Below, piece after piece: positions 32,236 through 41,485 of a stretch of DNA of 64,000 nt. A program made the translations under genes and the position numbers. The stretch lies in contig JAIQGI010000020.1 in NCBI GenBank assembly GCA_020072565.1, positions 62,001 through 126,000 on the forward strand, in the 5' to 3' direction. The notes under the pieces are model-generated. The model was not told where the DNA came from. It did no database searches and saw only the letters and a program-made list of their open reading frames with translations. Within the stretch, counting starts at the first letter, position 1. Each line of letters opens with the position of its first letter. The stretch is from Terriglobia bacterium (GTDB lineage Bacteria > Acidobacteriota > UBA6911).

Positions 32236-33150
32236 TCACTTTGCTGCCAGCCTGACGAGCTCGGCGTGGAGTTCCTTCCACTCCCCCGCGGTCAGGGTTG
32301 CCGCGCTCAAAGCGAATCCGTTGCCTGGGGCATCGGGCAAAACGGCGGCCGCGAGTTCCGCGGGGCCCTTCCGCCAGTTTTCAGGTCCGGCCAGAGTCTG
32401 AGCAGCTCGAATGGGATTCCGGATCACCTTGCGGAAAATCTCCGCACCAGGGCTGTGATCCTCGGGCGCGACCGCAAGCTGTGGAGGAGCCTTGAATTCC
32501 TCTTCCAATTTGGCCATGGCCATACTCACGGGAATCTTGTTGGGTGTCTTCTCTCCGGGCGCCGCGAGGACTTTCGACAGAGCCGCCAGAGCCTCCGGGC
32601 TCCCCGTCCCATGCGAAAACGCGCCCAGAGATTGAACGTAATGTGCCAAGGCCATACGGTCTTTCCGGGACAGATAATCAAACGATGCCATGGATGTGCC
32701 CGGCACGCCAGTGCTCACGGTCTTGTAGACCGCCGGAAGGTCGTAGCCGTTCGTCCAACCGCTGGGATTTGTGAAGTTGCGCGGCCGCGGATTCATGGTC
32801 ACGGACGCGGGCCCGTCGCCATGCCCTTGCTCGCCGTGGCAGGACACGCAATTGGCGGCGAAAAGTTCCTTTCCTCTGGTCATCAACGCCGCGGACGGCG
32901 CGATCAGGGTTGCGGGATCCACCGGGGGAATCACCCTCCCTCTCTCAGGCGGGAACTCGGTCGGATCGAGCCAGCCCGGCTCCCCCACGACGGGGTTCAC
33001 GGGTGTGGGAGTTTCCGGTTTGTTGGCGTTACGCAGCCCAGGCACGACGATCATGGCAAAAAGGCCGGCGATGGCCAGCGCCGCCATAACTACAACCAGC
33101 GTCGCCAGCAGGCGCCTGAGTTCTTCCGCGTTGACGTATTTCTCAATCAT
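32236..33150 (-). CDS. Membrane-anchored mono-heme cytochrome c of the ACIII operon
   Basis: The 304 residues have an N-terminal transmembrane helix (TLVVVMAALAIAGLFAMIVV) and one class I heme site, CVSCHGEQGHGDGP, with a candidate axial Met in VPGTSMASFDYL. The C-terminal 100 residues have no heme motif. It begins with ATGA overlap on the actF stop, and its position between ACIII and the oxidase suggests that it carries electrons from ACIII to the caa3 CuA site. The ActE cytochrome is already present as a fusion with ActD, so this is an additional cytochrome. Confidence 0.8.
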   Translation of the reverse strand: MIEKYVNAEELRRLLATLVVVMAALAIAGLFAMIVVPGLRNANKPETPTPVNPVVGEPGWLDPTEFPPERGRVIPPVDPATLIAPSAALMTRGKELFAANCVSCHGEQGHGDGPASVTMNPRPRNFTNPSGWTNGYDLPAVYKTVSTGVPGTSMASFDYLSRKDRMALAHYVQSLGAFSHGTGSPEALAALSKVLAAPGEKTPNKIPVSMAMAKLEEEFKAPPQLAVAPEDHSPGAEIFRKVIRNPIRAAQTLAGPENWRKGPAELAAAVLPDAPGNGFALSAATLTAGEWKELHAELVRLAAK

Positions 33151-34292
33151 AGGCGGAACTCCAGGCCTTCCCGAAGGAATGGATCTCCCACCGGCATGGC
33201 GGCGCCGCGGCTCATCAGGCGCCGGAACCACAGGAGGCTCGCGCATATGAAAAACAGGGCAAAGGACAACTCAGGCCAGCTGAAAAAAGGTCCTTTCCCG
33301 AGAACAGGAAAGATCATCCAGTAAAGGTCAAGCCAGTGCGCCAGCAGCATCAGCACAGCGACCCAAACGAGACGCTTGGGTTCGGTCTTAGCGATGCGCG
33401 GGATGAGTACCAGAAACGGGATAAAGAAATGAAAGACGGCGAGCACGAGAACAAGAGATCCCCAGAGCCCTTGCAGGCGCTCCTGGTACCAGAAGACTTC
33501 CTCGGGCATGTTCGCGTACCACATGAGCAGATACTGGGCAAAGCCGATGTAGGCCCAGAACACGGTAAAAGCAAACAGGAAACCACCAAGGTTGTAGATG
33601 TGGTCCGGCTCGACACCGGGGAGTTTCCCCCGGCCGCGTAGATAGAGGACTGCCAGCGTCGTGGCCGCCAGACCGGCGAGAAACGTGCCGGCAAAGATGT
33701 AGACACCGAACACATCGCTGTACCACGCCGGCTCCAAACCCGAGATCCAGTCAAAGGCCACAACTGTAATTGTGATTCCGAAAATGACGATGAAAACAGG
33801 GGCAAAGCGACGGGCACGCACGTTGAACCGAGGATCCTTCTCACGATCCTGCCGGATCGATCCGCTCACAAGAACCCTGTACGCGAGAATCCAGAGGCAG
33901 ATGCATGCCAGCACGCGCACAACGAAAAATGGCACGTTGAGCCAGGCCGCTTTGCCCGCGATGATCGGATCGGCCTGAGCTTCGGGCCTGGTCCACGGGT
34001 ACAGAATCGGCAGCGAGAGCAGCGCCAACAGCAGCGCAGGTCCCATCAGCAGCGCCAGGCTCGACAATCTCTCGGGGACCCGGCGCAGCGGCACACTCCA
34101 CTTGGCGCCCACCACATGCTCCAGGGCAACAATGAACAGGCAGCCGAGTCCGATCGTCAGCACAAACAAAAACCAGAAAATCCAATTGACCCAGAATCGT
34201 TCCCAACCGACGGCAAAACCCGTGGCCAGAACTCCCCCAAGTCCGGCGACCGCTCCCAAGGCGAACATTTTCGTCACGCCGCTCTCGTTCAC
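33147..34292 (-). CDS. actF: Alternative Complex III subunit ActF (quinol:cytochrome c oxidoreductase)
   Basis: A 381-residue, roughly ten-helix membrane protein of the NrfD/PsrC-like ActF type. Recognisable stretches include WVNWIFWFLFVLTIGLGCLF, LEHVVGAKWSVPLRRVPE, FDWISGLEPAWYSDVFG and FAQYLLMWYANMPEEVFWY. In ACIII the ActC and ActF subunits form the membrane quinol module. The start is GTG at 34292, overlapping the actDE stop (GTGA). Confidence 0.92.
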   Translation of the reverse strand: MNESGVTKMFALGAVAGLGGVLATGFAVGWERFWVNWIFWFLFVLTIGLGCLFIVALEHVVGAKWSVPLRRVPERLSSLALLMGPALLLALLSLPILYPWTRPEAQADPIIAGKAAWLNVPFFVVRVLACICLWILAYRVLVSGSIRQDREKDPRFNVRARRFAPVFIVIFGITITVVAFDWISGLEPAWYSDVFGVYIFAGTFLAGLAATTLAVLYLRGRGKLPGVEPDHIYNLGGFLFAFTVFWAYIGFAQYLLMWYANMPEEVFWYQERLQGLWGSLVLVLAVFHFFIPFLVLIPRIAKTEPKRLVWVAVLMLLAHWLDLYWMIFPVLGKGPFFSWPELSFALFFICASLLWFRRLMSRGAAMPVGDPFLREGLEFRL

Positions 34293-35434
34293 TTCCGAGT
34301 CTCCTTTGGGATGTCCGTATCCTTGGCATTGAGTGCGCGCTGCAGCACGCGCACGTAACGCACGACCGACCAGCGCTCGTCCTCGTTTAAATCCGCGGCA
34401 TAGGAGGGCATGGCGTTCTTGCCCATCATGATGACGAAGTAAATCTCGCCATCAGGATATTCCCGGATCTTGTCGGCCACAAGATTGGCGGGCTTGGCGC
34501 CATAGGCAGGGGTGAGCGAGGGCCTGCCGTCTCCGAGAATCCCGTGGCACACGGCACAGTGGGCATTGAATGCCTGCCGGCCTTTCTTCAGGACGGGTTC
34601 GGTTGCAGGCAGCGGGTTCCCCAGCACCACCGCATCTTCCTGGCTTCGAACGGAAAACGGCAGCGCGCCGCGCGGGATGGTTCCGGCAACGGGCATGCGC
34701 ATGCCGAAGTCGTCGTTGAAATAACCGTCCTCATGCTGGGGATCCAGTCGCGGTTGATCGAGCATGTTCACCATGGGAATGGTGATGGGGAACAACTTGA
34801 CTCCCCAGTACGTGAGATAGCCGGCCGCGAAGCAGGAGATTGCGATCCCAAAGACGACTCTCGTCAGAAAATTTGGGGAAATGAGACCGAGCGGACCAGG
34901 TTGCTCAATAACTTCGATCGCCTGAGCTCCCGATTCACGGAGCGCGGCCGTGATGACATCGACATCGAGGGCCTGCCCGTCCGCCTCGACGGCCAGAGCG
35001 AACTTATCCCGGGTGATCAACGGCATCGACTTCGAGCGCAGCATGGGGTGGCGGAAAAAGGGGAGCCGGTTCAGAAGGAAGAGCATCCCTAATCCCGAGG
35101 TAAAGCAGGCAAAAAGAACCGTCACTTCAAACATGATCGGGATGAAAGCCTGCCAGGAAAAAACGGGCTTCCCGGCCGTCACCAGCGGGTAGTCCATCCC
35201 TTCGGTCCAGAGCTCAAATGCCAAGGCCGAGATGGCGCCAATCAATCCCATGATAAAGATCATTCCCCCGACGGGCGACTTCCTCAGCCCGAGCAGCTTA
35301 TCAATCCCATGAATCGGGTAGGGGGTGTAGGTCTCGAGGCGTCCCGACACCTTGGCTTTGACGGCCGGTATAGCATCCACCAACTGCTGCGAGCTGTCGA
35401 AGATCCCGAGGACGGAGAATGTCGTATTACTCAT
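34289..35434 (-). CDS. actDE: Fused Alternative Complex III subunits ActD (DUF3341) and ActE (cytochrome c)
   Basis: One 381-residue frame covers two ACIII subunits that are usually separate. Residues 1-180 are DUF3341/ActD: VLGIFDSSQQLVDAI, YPIHGIDKLLGLRKSP, GGMIFIMGLIGAISALAFEL, then a second helix. Residues about 200-380 are ActE-like: a signal-type helix (FGIAISCFAAGYLTYWGV), DPQHEDGYFNDDFGMRMPV and a cytochrome c with NAHCAVCHGILGDGRPS and a candidate Met in KNAMPSY. The start ATG at 35434 overlaps the actC end by 8 nt. The natural fusion keeps the subunits at 1:1. No internal start with a ribosome site was seen. Confidence 0.85.
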   Translation of the reverse strand: MSNTTFSVLGIFDSSQQLVDAIPAVKAKVSGRLETYTPYPIHGIDKLLGLRKSPVGGMIFIMGLIGAISALAFELWTEGMDYPLVTAGKPVFSWQAFIPIMFEVTVLFACFTSGLGMLFLLNRLPFFRHPMLRSKSMPLITRDKFALAVEADGQALDVDVITAALRESGAQAIEVIEQPGPLGLISPNFLTRVVFGIAISCFAAGYLTYWGVKLFPITIPMVNMLDQPRLDPQHEDGYFNDDFGMRMPVAGTIPRGALPFSVRSQEDAVVLGNPLPATEPVLKKGRQAFNAHCAVCHGILGDGRPSLTPAYGAKPANLVADKIREYPDGEIYFVIMMGKNAMPSYAADLNEDERWSVVRYVRVLQRALNAKDTDIPKETRK

Positions 35435-36833
35435 AGGCGCCCCCCGCATGCCGGGGCTGCGCCCCCGGGAGCGCGCTCTTGGTCTCGCTGGTGGCAATCA
35501 CGGGCAGGACTCTGGCAAAGAGCAGCACCAGGGTGAAGAAGAGGCCGAAGGATCCGAGGAGGATTCCGATGTCCACCAGTGTGGGCTTGTAGACGTACCA
35601 GGCCGAGGGCATGTAATCCTGGTGCAGCGAGCTCACGATGATCACGAAGCGCTCGAACCACATGCCGGTGGTCACCGCGAGCGCCACGAAGATCATGGCC
35701 GGGTAGCTGCGGCGGAACCGACGCACCCACAGGAGCTGCGGGATCATGACATTGCAGGAAATCGTCAGCCAGCCTGCCCAGGCATAGGTCCCGGCAATGT
35801 AGGCCCAGAAGGTGTGGTGGACATATGGGTTCATGCTGTACCAGGCGGTCCATCCCTCCATGAGATAGGCGTAGCCCATCAGGCAGGAACAGGTCAGGAT
35901 GATCTTGTTCATCACCTCAAGGTGATACATCGTGATGATGTGCTTCAGGCTCATCGTCTCGCGTACGACCACCATGGCCATTACCACCATCGCGAAACCC
36001 GCAAAAATGGCGCCGGTCACGAAATAGGGTGGGAAGATCGTCATGTGCCAGCCGGGGACCAGGGACACAGCGAAATCGAACGACACCACGCTGTGTACGG
36101 ATAAAACAAGCCCTGTGGCGATCCCGGCGATGATCAGGTATGCCCTCTCGAAATGCACCCAGTGGGTAGATGACCCGCGCCACCCGACCGACAGCATCGC
36201 GTAAAAGAACTTCCGGATCCCGCTCTTTGTGCGGTCTCGCAGCGAAGCGAAATCGGGCACCAGCCCCAGGTACCAGAAAAGAAGAGAAACGCTGAAATAC
36301 GTGCTCACTGCAAACACATCCCACATCAGCGGAGAGCGGAAATTCGGCCAGATACCACGCTGGTTCGGATATGGGAAGAGCCAGAAGGCGATCCACGGCC
36401 TCCCGACATGCAGGATCGGGAATATGCCGGCAACCATGACGGCGAAGATCGTCATCGCTTCGGCGAACCTGGAGATGGCATTGCGCCACCGCGCCCGGAA
36501 CAGGAGCAGGATGGCGGAGATCAAGGTGCCCGCATGGCCGATCCCGATCCAGAACACGAAATTGATGATGGCGAAGGCCCAGGCTACGGGAATGTTGTTC
36601 CCCCAGACGCCGATCCCCGTGGCGACGGTGTATCCCATCAGAGCAACGCCCACGAGCATGACGGTGGAGGTGCATGCAAAGGCAATGAACCAGGCGCGCG
36701 GCGGTTTGCGCTCGACCGGACTGAGCACCTGGTCGTCGAGGTCCCCGGGTCTGACCGAACCGATCAGGACGGGCTGAGTCCTCAGCATCTCGGGCAGCAT
36801 TTCACCGGGCGAAGAGACGACTTCGGAATTCAT
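35427..36833 (-). CDS. actC: Alternative Complex III subunit ActC (NrfD-like quinol module)
   Basis: A 468-residue integral membrane protein with about ten helices. NrfD/ActC motifs include WAFAIINFVFWIGIGHAGTL, ILHVGRPWIAFWLFPYPNQR, WRGSSTHWVHFERAY, VSLVPGWHMTIFPPYFVTGA and EGWTAWYSMNPYVHHTFW. ActC is thought to bind menaquinol or ubiquinol and pass electrons to the ActB Fe-S clusters. It overlaps actB by 4 nt and actDE by 8 nt. Confidence 0.94.
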   Translation of the reverse strand: MNSEVVSSPGEMLPEMLRTQPVLIGSVRPGDLDDQVLSPVERKPPRAWFIAFACTSTVMLVGVALMGYTVATGIGVWGNNIPVAWAFAIINFVFWIGIGHAGTLISAILLLFRARWRNAISRFAEAMTIFAVMVAGIFPILHVGRPWIAFWLFPYPNQRGIWPNFRSPLMWDVFAVSTYFSVSLLFWYLGLVPDFASLRDRTKSGIRKFFYAMLSVGWRGSSTHWVHFERAYLIIAGIATGLVLSVHSVVSFDFAVSLVPGWHMTIFPPYFVTGAIFAGFAMVVMAMVVVRETMSLKHIITMYHLEVMNKIILTCSCLMGYAYLMEGWTAWYSMNPYVHHTFWAYIAGTYAWAGWLTISCNVMIPQLLWVRRFRRSYPAMIFVALAVTTGMWFERFVIIVSSLHQDYMPSAWYVYKPTLVDIGILLGSFGLFFTLVLLFARVLPVIATSETKSALPGAQPRHAGGAYE

Positions 36834-39800
36834 GCCTTGCCTTTTCTGGTTACAGGGTTGGAAATGTCCATGAGGTAGGTCACCGACGGCTTGACGCCAA
36901 GCTCTGTGAGCATCTTATAGCCGCGATCCATCCTGGACATTTTGGATACTTTGCTTTGGGAATCGTTCAAGTCACCGAACACGATCGCCTCCGCGGGGCA
37001 CGCCACGGCGCATGCCGGCATGATCTCCCCGTCCCGGATGGAACGGCCTTCGACGTTGGCCCTCTGCCGTACATCCTGAATGCGCTGGATGCAGAAAGTG
37101 CATTTTTCCATGACGCCGCGCGGACGCACGGTCACTTCTGGATTGAACACCAGCCTCGCGGGATCCTTGATGAATGAGGTGTAGTCAAAGAAATTGAAGC
37201 GCCGGACCTTGTAGGGACAGTTGTTCGAGCAGTAGCGCGTGCCCACGCACCGGTTGTAAGCCATCTGGTTTAGGCCATCGGGACTGTGCGTTGTCGCGTT
37301 AACGGGACAAACGACTTCGCAAGGTGCGTCATCGCAGTGTTGGCAGAGGACAGGCTGGTGGATCACGGAGGGATCCTTCGGGTCCCCTTCGTAATAGCGG
37401 TCGATCCGGATCCAGTGCATCTCCCTGCTCTTGTGGACGCGCTGCGGCCCGACGACGGCGATGTTGTTTTCCGACTGGCAGGCAATGAGGCAGGCGCTGC
37501 AGCCGACGCAGGCCGAGAGGTCGATGGCCATCCCCCACTTGTGCTCGGTGAACTTCTGTGCGGGAATGAGCGAGATCAGCTCCCGCTCCTGTTTCTTTGC
37601 GCCCTCGCCTTTGACCTGCCGGGTATACTCCGCGAGGGTCCATGAGCGCGCCGGATTGCGGCCTTCCATGCGGAAGTGCTCTTGGGTCCTCGGTACCGCA
37701 CGATGTCCCCCAGTGCCTTCTATGGTCACGGCTCTGCGCAGGTGCGGGGATGAAGAAAACACGTCCATTAATGGATAAGCGTTCGCGCCCACACCCGTCG
37801 CCACGTTCCCCGTGCTCCGGCCATATCCCACAGCAAGACTCGCAACCCCAGGGGCCTGTCCCGGCTGGATAATGACCGGGACCGCCAGGCTCTCTGTGCC
37901 TGCAGTGATCTTTACAACGTCCTCGTCATGGAGTCCGAGTCGTTCGGCATCGGAAATAGAAATAAGAATTGGATTGCCCCACGTTGCCTTGGTCACGGGA
38001 TTGGGCAGCTCATTGAGCCACCCGTTGTTCGCATAACGCCCATCGTAGGCTCCCGGATCCTGCAGGAGCACCAGCTCCAATGAGCCGGCGGTAACCCTGC
38101 TCGCGATGGCCGCATTCACGGCCTCCACGACGGCTCCGGCGCGTGGAACGCGCGGCGGCCCCGCCTTGGCCTCGCGCCTGAGCACGCCGTCGTGCAGCGC
38201 CGCATCCCAAAAGGATTCAAAAGGCACAGGGCTTTCGGACGGATAGACTTCCCTTTGCCACCTGGCCTTCATGTAATCCAGGTAGTTAGGGGGTCTCTCG
38301 ACTCCTAGGGAGCGCAACCAGGAGAGCAGAATGTCTTCGCCTTGCCGTGTGTTGTGGAGAGCCCCCATGGCAGGCTGGCGCAGGCTGAGAAGATCCGCGG
38401 CGGGCTCGAAATCCCCCCAGGCCTCGAGCCAGTGATGCTCTGCAAGCCGCCAATGACAGTCGAGCGCCGTTTCGTCCTCGTAAAGGCCCATCCGGATCTT
38501 CATGGGGATTTTCGCCGCAGCGCTCTTCCAGGCAGTCGTCTGGGGGAATGAGAACGCCGGATTGGTGTCCCAGAAGATGGCAGCCGCAAACTCTCCCCGC
38601 GCGGCTACCTTGAGAAGCTCCTGCAAACCGCCAAAAGTCAATAGCTCGGGACTCGGCGAAGCAAGGGTGGCATCCACGGTGTGCCCCTCCGCACCCAGCA
38701 TGACATTCAGCAACTGGCAGGCCACGTGCGCTTCTTGGGGAATGGCCGGGCCGGCGAGCACCAGGGCCGCCTTCCCTGCCCGCTTCAAGTCCCCAGCCAG
38801 TGTTCTCAGCACGGTCGTCTCGACTCCGAGATCCTTGGCAAGCGAGTCCAGATCAAAAGGCTGCAGGATGTCGGCAGTCACCCCGTTGGGAAGAGGCACG
38901 CTGTACAACGCGTTCAGGTAGCGGGCCAGCGCAAAAACCAGCGGGGCGATTTGCGAGGGCCGGACTTGCAGGCGTTGATCTGCGTTGGCGCCTGTAAGGG
39001 TCATGCAGCCTTCGATGACCCACAGGCGGTTCATGGGATCGGCCGGTCCGGAAATGCCGCGCCGCGCGGCAAAATCCTGAATAAGGGCGGGGGCATTGCC
39101 GTCGACGCCGAGAAAATCCGCCTGGAGCGAGAGGATCACGTCTGCGCGATCAAAACGGAGTCTTGGGAGGACAAAATCGCCGTAGAGCGCTCGCGCAGCA
39201 AGAATTTCCGGCTGCGGCGCCGCCGGCTCCCAGGAGGCATGGCGCAACGACGGCATCACTCGCTTCAGATCCTCGATAAGTGCCTTCCGCGTAGGAGAAA
39301 CGACAGCTTCCGTGAGCAGAAGCACCGGTTTTTCCGCATCCCGGGCCGCCTTGAGAGTCTTCACAATTTCCTGCTCGGCCTGCTCCCAGGTCGAGGGCAC
39401 GCCATCGAGGGAAGGATTACGAAGGCGGTCAGGATCATAAAGCCCGAGCACGTCAGCCAGGGCCCTGAGCGTGGTCTTGCCGCGGGAAATGGCGTGTTCC
39501 GCGTTCCCTTCCAGATGGATCGGTCTCCCTTCGCGTGTCTTCACGAGGACGCCATGAGTAACGAGGACTTCCTGGAAGGTGCTTGCGTAGTACGTCGCCA
39601 CGCCTGGAATGGCCTCTCCGGGCTTCTTGGTGTAGGGAACGATCTTTCCCCGGTCGATCCGGCTGCAGGCAGAGGTGCCCAGCGCGAGAGCGGCAGAGGC
39701 GGAGAGAAGGCTCAGGAATCTGCGGCGCGAGAGGCCGTCCGCGGGCACCTCCATGGCGAGCATGGCATCGGCGGCGAACTCATCGAGGCGCTCGCCCGCC

Positions 39801-39898
39801 AACTCACCAGCCAGCTCAAGTTCGACCCACTCGCCGAGAGAGCGGTAATGGCGAGGCTCCTGGGCCGGCAATTCCAGATCTGTTGAATCCTTGCTCAC
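36830..39898 (-). CDS. actB: Alternative Complex III subunit ActB (molybdopterin-oxidoreductase-like plus four-cluster ferredoxin)
   Basis: A 1022-residue, Tat-exported protein (signal [19 protein letters not shown], preceded by a typical ActB leader of about 55 residues). The first two thirds are a molybdopterin-oxidoreductase-like domain which in ACIII carries no Mo cofactor. The last 250 residues are an HybA/NrfC-type ferredoxin with [43 protein letters not shown] and [10 protein letters not shown], forming an electron wire from the quinol module to ActA. It lies 25 nt after actA and overlaps actC by 4 nt. Confidence 0.95.
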   Translation of the reverse strand: MSKDSTDLELPAQEPRHYRSLGEWVELELAGELAGERLDEFAADAMLAMEVPADGLSRRRFLSLLSASAALALGTSACSRIDRGKIVPYTKKPGEAIPGVATYYASTFQEVLVTHGVLVKTREGRPIHLEGNAEHAISRGKTTLRALADVLGLYDPDRLRNPSLDGVPSTWEQAEQEIVKTLKAARDAEKPVLLLTEAVVSPTRKALIEDLKRVMPSLRHASWEPAAPQPEILAARALYGDFVLPRLRFDRADVILSLQADFLGVDGNAPALIQDFAARRGISGPADPMNRLWVIEGCMTLTGANADQRLQVRPSQIAPLVFALARYLNALYSVPLPNGVTADILQPFDLDSLAKDLGVETTVLRTLAGDLKRAGKAALVLAGPAIPQEAHVACQLLNVMLGAEGHTVDATLASPSPELLTFGGLQELLKVAARGEFAAAIFWDTNPAFSFPQTTAWKSAAAKIPMKIRMGLYEDETALDCHWRLAEHHWLEAWGDFEPAADLLSLRQPAMGALHNTRQGEDILLSWLRSLGVERPPNYLDYMKARWQREVYPSESPVPFESFWDAALHDGVLRREAKAGPPRVPRAGAVVEAVNAAIASRVTAGSLELVLLQDPGAYDGRYANNGWLNELPNPVTKATWGNPILISISDAERLGLHDEDVVKITAGTESLAVPVIIQPGQAPGVASLAVGYGRSTGNVATGVGANAYPLMDVFSSSPHLRRAVTIEGTGGHRAVPRTQEHFRMEGRNPARSWTLAEYTRQVKGEGAKKQERELISLIPAQKFTEHKWGMAIDLSACVGCSACLIACQSENNIAVVGPQRVHKSREMHWIRIDRYYEGDPKDPSVIHQPVLCQHCDDAPCEVVCPVNATTHSPDGLNQMAYNRCVGTRYCSNNCPYKVRRFNFFDYTSFIKDPARLVFNPEVTVRPRGVMEKCTFCIQRIQDVRQRANVEGRSIRDGEIMPACAVACPAEAIVFGDLNDSQSKVSKMSRMDRGYKMLTELGVKPSVTYLMDISNPVTRKGKA

Positions 39899-39923
39899 GA
39901 TACTTCGTCCTCGTGGGTATCGC

Positions 39924-40535
39924 CTACCGGTGGCATGCGTTACAGTTCTCGGGCCCCCGGTTTATTTTCGAATCGGCCGGCAGCGCATCGTGCGGATCGC
40001 GATGGCATCCAAGGCAGTTGCTCATGCGCATGGACATGTGCTGATAGAGAACATCCATGGTCTGCACTTCGCCGTGGCAGGTCTGGCAGAGAATGCCGGC
40101 ACTCACGTGCGGTCTGTGATCGAAAAACACGTAATCCGGCAACGCGTGAACCCGCTGCCATTTCAACGGCTCACCCGAAGCATAGAGGGCGGCGAGCTTC
40201 TTGATATACGGGCTGTCGGTCTTCGTCACCCTGTGGCAGTTCATGCACTTTTCGACGGCCGGGATTTCGGCCAGGCGGGATTTCAAAGCGCCCGAGTGGC
40301 AGTAAAGGCAGGGAATCTTCAGGATGCCGGCATGGAGCTTATGCGAGTATGGGATGGGCTGCACGGGCTGGTAGCCGCGCACGTAGCGATCGGGCTGCGT
40401 ATACCAGCCGACGCCCAACACGGTGATCAACACGGCCGCGACGCCCAGTGGAAGAATGAATCGCGAATAGTTGAGGAACTCTCTGCCGGATTGTTGCCAG
40501 CGGCTGAAATTAAAGCGTGTCCAGCTGAAACGCAC
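39924..40535 (-). CDS. actA: Alternative Complex III subunit ActA (pentaheme cytochrome c)
   Basis: The 203 residues have an N-terminal signal-anchor (FILPLGVAAVLITVLGVGWY) and five heme-attachment sites: CLYCH, CMNCH, CQTCH, CLGCH and CNACH. It matches the pentaheme ActA that collects electrons from ActB. The GTG at 40535 is preceded by GGAGGAG with 5-nt spacing; a longer upstream frame is non-coding. As first gene of the operon, its upstream 341-nt region must hold the main promoter. Confidence 0.94.
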   Translation of the reverse strand: MRFSWTRFNFSRWQQSGREFLNYSRFILPLGVAAVLITVLGVGWYTQPDRYVRGYQPVQPIPYSHKLHAGILKIPCLYCHSGALKSRLAEIPAVEKCMNCHRVTKTDSPYIKKLAALYASGEPLKWQRVHALPDYVFFDHRPHVSAGILCQTCHGEVQTMDVLYQHMSMRMSNCLGCHRDPHDALPADSKINRGPENCNACHR

Positions 40536-40876
40536 GCCGACTCCTCCGCGATCACAAATCCCATGAGCTTCCCTAGCTATCTTCAGGCAGGAACAAATAT
40601 TAGTCAACGCCGAGAAAGCAAAATTCTTATCCGAACGCGAGGCGTCAGATCTTGGGAGTTTCCTCTTTCGCACAGGACTGCTCTTTGCGGTTCTTCGATC
40701 GCGATAAGGAAGGTCCTCAGGACTTGACTCCTTCCAACTGATTAATGCTGTAAGGGGCGGTCCGGTGGTAAAATAGGCGGCCGAGCAACGACGCGCGAAC
40801 CAATCGAAGGCCTTTCCCGGGCTCACAGCACGGGAGTTCGCCTGAGCGTGATCATTCTAGCGGTAGCCGGATCCTC
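40536..40876. other. 341-nt divergent region between actA and plsY
   Basis: No gene is visible. On the minus strand, TTGACT (40602-40607) occurs near an AT-rich AATATTTG stretch and could be the -35 of the act-cox operon, with a poor -10 (AAGATA) about 18 nt on. This is a weak promoter call. No FNR-type or other known operator was recognised. Confidence 0.35.
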
Positions 40877-41485
40877 ATGGAGTCCTTTTCTGGGCCTGTC
40901 AGAGAACTGATATTGATATGCGCCGGATACACGCTCGGCTGCTTCTCAACCGGTTACTATCTGGTCCGACTTCGCACCGGCCAGGATATCCGCACGATCG
41001 ACAGCAGGAGCACCGGCAGCACGAATGTCGCGAATGTTCTCGGTGCGGCGGGGTTCTGGGCCACCATGCTCGGCGATTTCGCCAAAGGCGGTCTCGCAGT
41101 CTGGGCCGCATTTCATTTCGGGCTCTCACCCTGGGGTATCGTGTTCGTCATGATCGCCGTGATGGCGGGACACATTTGGCCGGCACAGTTGGGATTCCAC
41201 GGCGGGAAGGGGCTGGCTACAGGACTTGGAATTCTGGCGGCCTTCGATTACCGTCTCGCGTTGATCACCGGCGGCATCGCCCTGCTGGGGCCGTTGCTCG
41301 GCTTCGGAACTGTAAGTTTCATGGCTGCCGCGATCGTATCTCCCGTTGTTGCTCTCTTCCTGGATCACCAGGCGACTGAGGTGGCAGGGCTAGTGGTACT
41401 CGTATTGCTGGTTTTGATTGCTCACAGGGACAACATCCGCGCATTTTTCGACGGCTGGCGCGGCAGGAAAGGACTGCAGGCATGA
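40877..41485 (+). CDS. plsY: Acyl-phosphate:glycerol-3-phosphate acyltransferase PlsY
   Basis: A 202-residue membrane enzyme making lysophosphatidic acid, the first committed step of phospholipid synthesis. All PlsY motifs are visible: GCFSTGYYLVRL, RSTGSTNVANVLGAAGF, GHIWPAQLGFHGGKGLATG and AHRDNIRAFFDG, with five to six helices. The stop overlaps the next start (ATGA), coupling PlsY to an unusual GNAT/aminotransferase fusion and suggesting that the partner works near lipid metabolism. Confidence 0.94.
   Translation: MESFSGPVRELILICAGYTLGCFSTGYYLVRLRTGQDIRTIDSRSTGSTNVANVLGAAGFWATMLGDFAKGGLAVWAAFHFGLSPWGIVFVMIAVMAGHIWPAQLGFHGGKGLATGLGILAAFDYRLALITGGIALLGPLLGFGTVSFMAAAIVSPVVALFLDHQATEVAGLVVLVLLVLIAHRDNIRAFFDGWRGRKGLQA

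Noticed and set aside
37450-40727. Several long plus-strand frames opposite actA and actB
   Set aside because: All are antisense shadows of heme- and Fe-S-motif-bearing genes.
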